A DNA stretch of 64,000 nt from Perkinsus marinus ATCC 50983. Lineage: Eukaryota > Perkinsozoa > Perkinsida > Perkinsidae. Below the pieces are notes generated by a model that did no database searches, was not told the origin of the DNA, and worked only from the letters and a program-made list of their open reading frames with translations. How positions within the stretch are numbered: the stretch's first letter is position 1; every line of letters starts with the position of its first letter. Shown here one piece after another: positions 61,779-64,000 of the stretch. The translations under genes were made by a program, and so were the position numbers. Location of the stretch: contig NW_003206658.1 in assembly GCF_000006405.1 (NCBI RefSeq), positions 1,572,002-1,636,001 on the forward strand, given 5' to 3'.

Positions 61779-63028
61779 ATGTGGCACGTTGTTCGCAGAG
61801 GTCGCGCAAACGACAGAACTACTAATGCTACTACTGCCACCCGCAGACATCTCAAGACTTCCATTCCCAAGCCTGAACGGGCTCGGAAGTGAGTGCTCCC
61901 ATCTCTCGTATCACCTATCATGATGATCTTGATAAGAAGGTGGCTTTGGTTCTTCAAGGTTGTGGTGTGAGATGGACAGCAGCAGTGAGGAGGGAAGTGA
62001 TCGAAGCGTGATGGAGGATGATGATGTCTGGGCGATGCAAACTGATGCACTTTCGTCGCGCAGGTAAGAGGCGGAGCTGCTTATCCGCTTTCACGAGGCT
62101 TGCGTCCTTACTTCAGTGATGTCGAGGATGTGATACCCAATGAGGAAGTCTGCAAGGTTGACGATACGATATCTAGAAGAGATATAACGGACGAGACAAG
62201 AAGTCCATGTGCGGTGGATAGTTGGGAGGAGCCGCAGGACGGGGACAAGGCGCGTGTGAGTCGGTATGTGGTTCGTCCGTTTTGAATGTACCTCAGCCTC
62301 ATGCTGCATCCTTGTCGTCCGGCTCGACAAGCACGGCTGAACCTAGTCCTGTGCCTGCCCCATGCTACCCTCCTCCTGGTATCCATCACGACTCTCTCCA
62401 GTGGAATGCACCTGTTGCTGCCATGGAGAGAACGATTCCTGTCTTCCACCCGAATGGGCCCTTTCCTGAGGTGTGTGACAGAGTGCCACGTAGCAGTCGG
62501 GGGTTGATTGTTTGATGCAGTGCGTCGTGCAAGGAGGAGTCTGCTCAATACCCTGGCACCCCAAAGGCCCTCACGTTCACGTTATGCATATCCTTTTCAA
62601 CGCTCCAAATAGTGATACGGAGGGAATACTCGAGGAAGCTGATATGGATCTCGAAAAGGGCAGACCAATTACGGTAAGTGAGTTCGGCATTGCTCGTCTA
62701 GCATTCGCATGCTCTCTAGGAAGAGAACGCCAAAGAGATCTTGTGGGCTATCGAGGGTCGATGGTTTTGTAGTGATGAAGATCTGGGTCTGGCGTACGAT
62801 ATCAATCCGAAGAGGAAACGCGTCGCTAAGCTGTGGGTTGACGAAGAAGGAAATACACTATCGAGAATTTGGGAGAAAAAACTAGTCCTAGATCCATTCG
62901 ACGTCTATTGGGGAGATTCTCGAAGTTATGTTCTGTCAAAACAACGTTTGTGGGAAAATGAACTGAACTGGGAGTCGACTCGTGGAGGCAAGGGATGGCG
63001 CTGGCAACGAGAAAGACCATCGCCGTGA
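61779..63028 (+). CDS. Unrecognised tandem-family protein, copy 3
   Basis: The probable start is ATG 61779 (MWHVVRRGRANDRTTNATTA). Acidic and low-complexity exons follow (MDSSSEEGSDRSVMEDDDVW, SDVEDVIPNEEVC). Block 1 is PVFHPNGPFPE joined to CVVQGGVCSIPWHPKGPHVH, then MHILFNAPNSD. Block 2 is ILWAIEGRWFCSDEDLGLAY, RIWEKKLVLDPFDVYWGDSR, SYVLSKQRLWENELNWES and GGKGWRWQRERP. The frame stops at 63028, although a GTGAGT there could be a splice donor to more exons. Closest to copy 2. Confidence 0.75.
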
Positions 63029-64000
63029 GTGCACATCAAGCCGGTCATATGTCATCCGCTCGGACACTCGGTTACTTACTACCAACATTCATCGGTATAG
63101 CAATAGCAGTAGTCAAGATGTTACTTCACCATGCGTGATGGCCGCCGTAGTAGTGCATGTGCCGAGGCTTTGTGTGGCCTATTGTGAGTATGCTTCTTCA
63201 TCAAGTAAGATGTTGGAAGGCTTTAGTCTCCTCTCAATTGGGTCGGCTCATTCTCTGTATTACTCTCAAGTGACCCTCTCTGCAATGGACCTTCTCTACT
63301 GTCATCATCATCAGACGGATTGGGGTATATTCCTCCTCCTATAGGACCAGGAATCTAGTGAGCTAAGGATGCGACTATTCATGAGCCAAGGAATTAGCCA
63401 TCGACCCAAGCCAATCGCCGCGCGGAACAGGGGAGACAGTAAAAATCTCCCACGTCCACGCAGGTGGAAAACGCGATTTTGCTTCAATTTTACTCCTATG
63501 ATATTCTAATCATTTTAACATTGTCTTTTCGATGTTGTGTTACAGAACAAGCCAGGATACTTCGGCACGATGAGGGAGACGCTGTCGTTGCCCCAGGTCA
63601 GCGAGATAGGGAAAAAGCCCTAATTGACGGAGGTGTTCCATTGGATGATTATCAGTAAGCCACAATCGTTGTTACAATCCTCGGAAATATTCAATTATTT
63701 AAATGAAATCTTATCGTTAAATATTTATTACGCGGGAATGGGTTAATTTGAGAGGTCTTGTAATGAGAATAAATTCTACTAAATTGACTTACCGAGAACA
63801 CGATTTCCTCCGGAACGAGGTTATAGTGTAAAGTTTATAGAGCAATTGTATCTCTACCATTAGCGAGCAAGGCACAATATATAGATCAAATGGTATCCAC
63901 CAGTTCCTCTCCAACTTCACTATCCCGAGTTAAAAATCTACCATTGAAATACTTGACTAAGAACGCATCACACATATTATATCACTTACATTTACCTCGT
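63029..64000. other. Right end: possible start of another gene, then AT-rich DNA
   Basis: A stretch at about 63350-63470 reads ELRMRLFMSQGISHRPKPIA and ARNRGDSKNLPRPRR, and after TTACAG (near 63546) reads KPGYFGTMRETLSLPQ before GTCAGC. These look like small exons, either of an unknown gene or of copy 3's 3' part. From about 63660 to the end the sequence is AT-rich and I see nothing in it. Confidence 0.35.

Overview
This window is eukaryotic nuclear DNA from a gene-dense protist. Almost every gene is split by short GT-AG introns, many only 43 to 60 nt long. Intergenic gaps are short, and the proteins (Prp8, CLEC16A, KATNAL2, Nup160-like, RNase H2B, large NAD-GDH, peroxisomal acyl-CoA oxidase) are those of a mitochondriate unicellular eukaryote. 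Gene content, intron style and codon use suggest an alveolate, most probably Perkinsus or a close relative. That assignment is inference; no species marker such as rRNA is present.

Layout. 1-1586 (+): 3' end of PRP8. 2636-7663 (-): CLEC16A-like gene with a 100-N assembly gap. 7664-9381: AT-rich repeat field. 9382-10780 (-): DDX49/Dbp8-like helicase with an apparent frameshift. 11263-14618 (-): WS/DGAT-type acyltransferase. 15152-18089 (-): acyl-CoA oxidase ending in SKL. 18655-19735 (+): PGES2-like GST. 19838-21081 (+): RNase H2 subunit B. 21186-23464 (+): DDX5/Dbp2-like helicase. 24467-28926 (+): Nup160-like nucleoporin. 29013-32459 (+): ankyrin-NAD-glutamate dehydrogenase fusion. 33675-35303 (-): TPR protein. 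35627-36655 (-): AATF/Bfr2. 36738-39502 (-): katanin-like KATNAL2. 39578-55632: nested transposon block. 56001-57907 (+): cofactor-independent phosphoglycerate mutase. 58898-63028 (+): three tandem paralogues of an unrecognised family. The rest to 64000 is mostly non-coding.

The transposon block resolves into nested insertions, each with its own target-site duplication (TSD). A terminal-inverted-repeat (TIR) element (39578-55632, TSD TTCCACCAAC) holds LTR element Z (40720-55557, 190-bp LTRs, TSD TATA). Six bp inside one Z LTR sits LTR element Y (40916-49902, 189-bp LTRs, TSD CCGC). The Y integrase is broken by a hAT-like element (43520-45055, 13-bp TIRs, TSD ATCGGGTA) and by a second, less clear insertion (41963-43402). 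The LTR pairs look identical by eye, so Z and Y are recent. In both, the Gag reading frame starts inside the 5' LTR.

Three families of short non-coding elements are scattered through the window. The largest (family A, 15 copies or fragments) lies almost wholly in introns; one copy has duplicated a 3' splice site through its own TSD.

The genes form no operon. One thematic cluster is lipid metabolism: the acyltransferase and the peroxisomal oxidase sit head to tail on the minus strand, and a fatty-acid-related GST follows across a divergent promoter.
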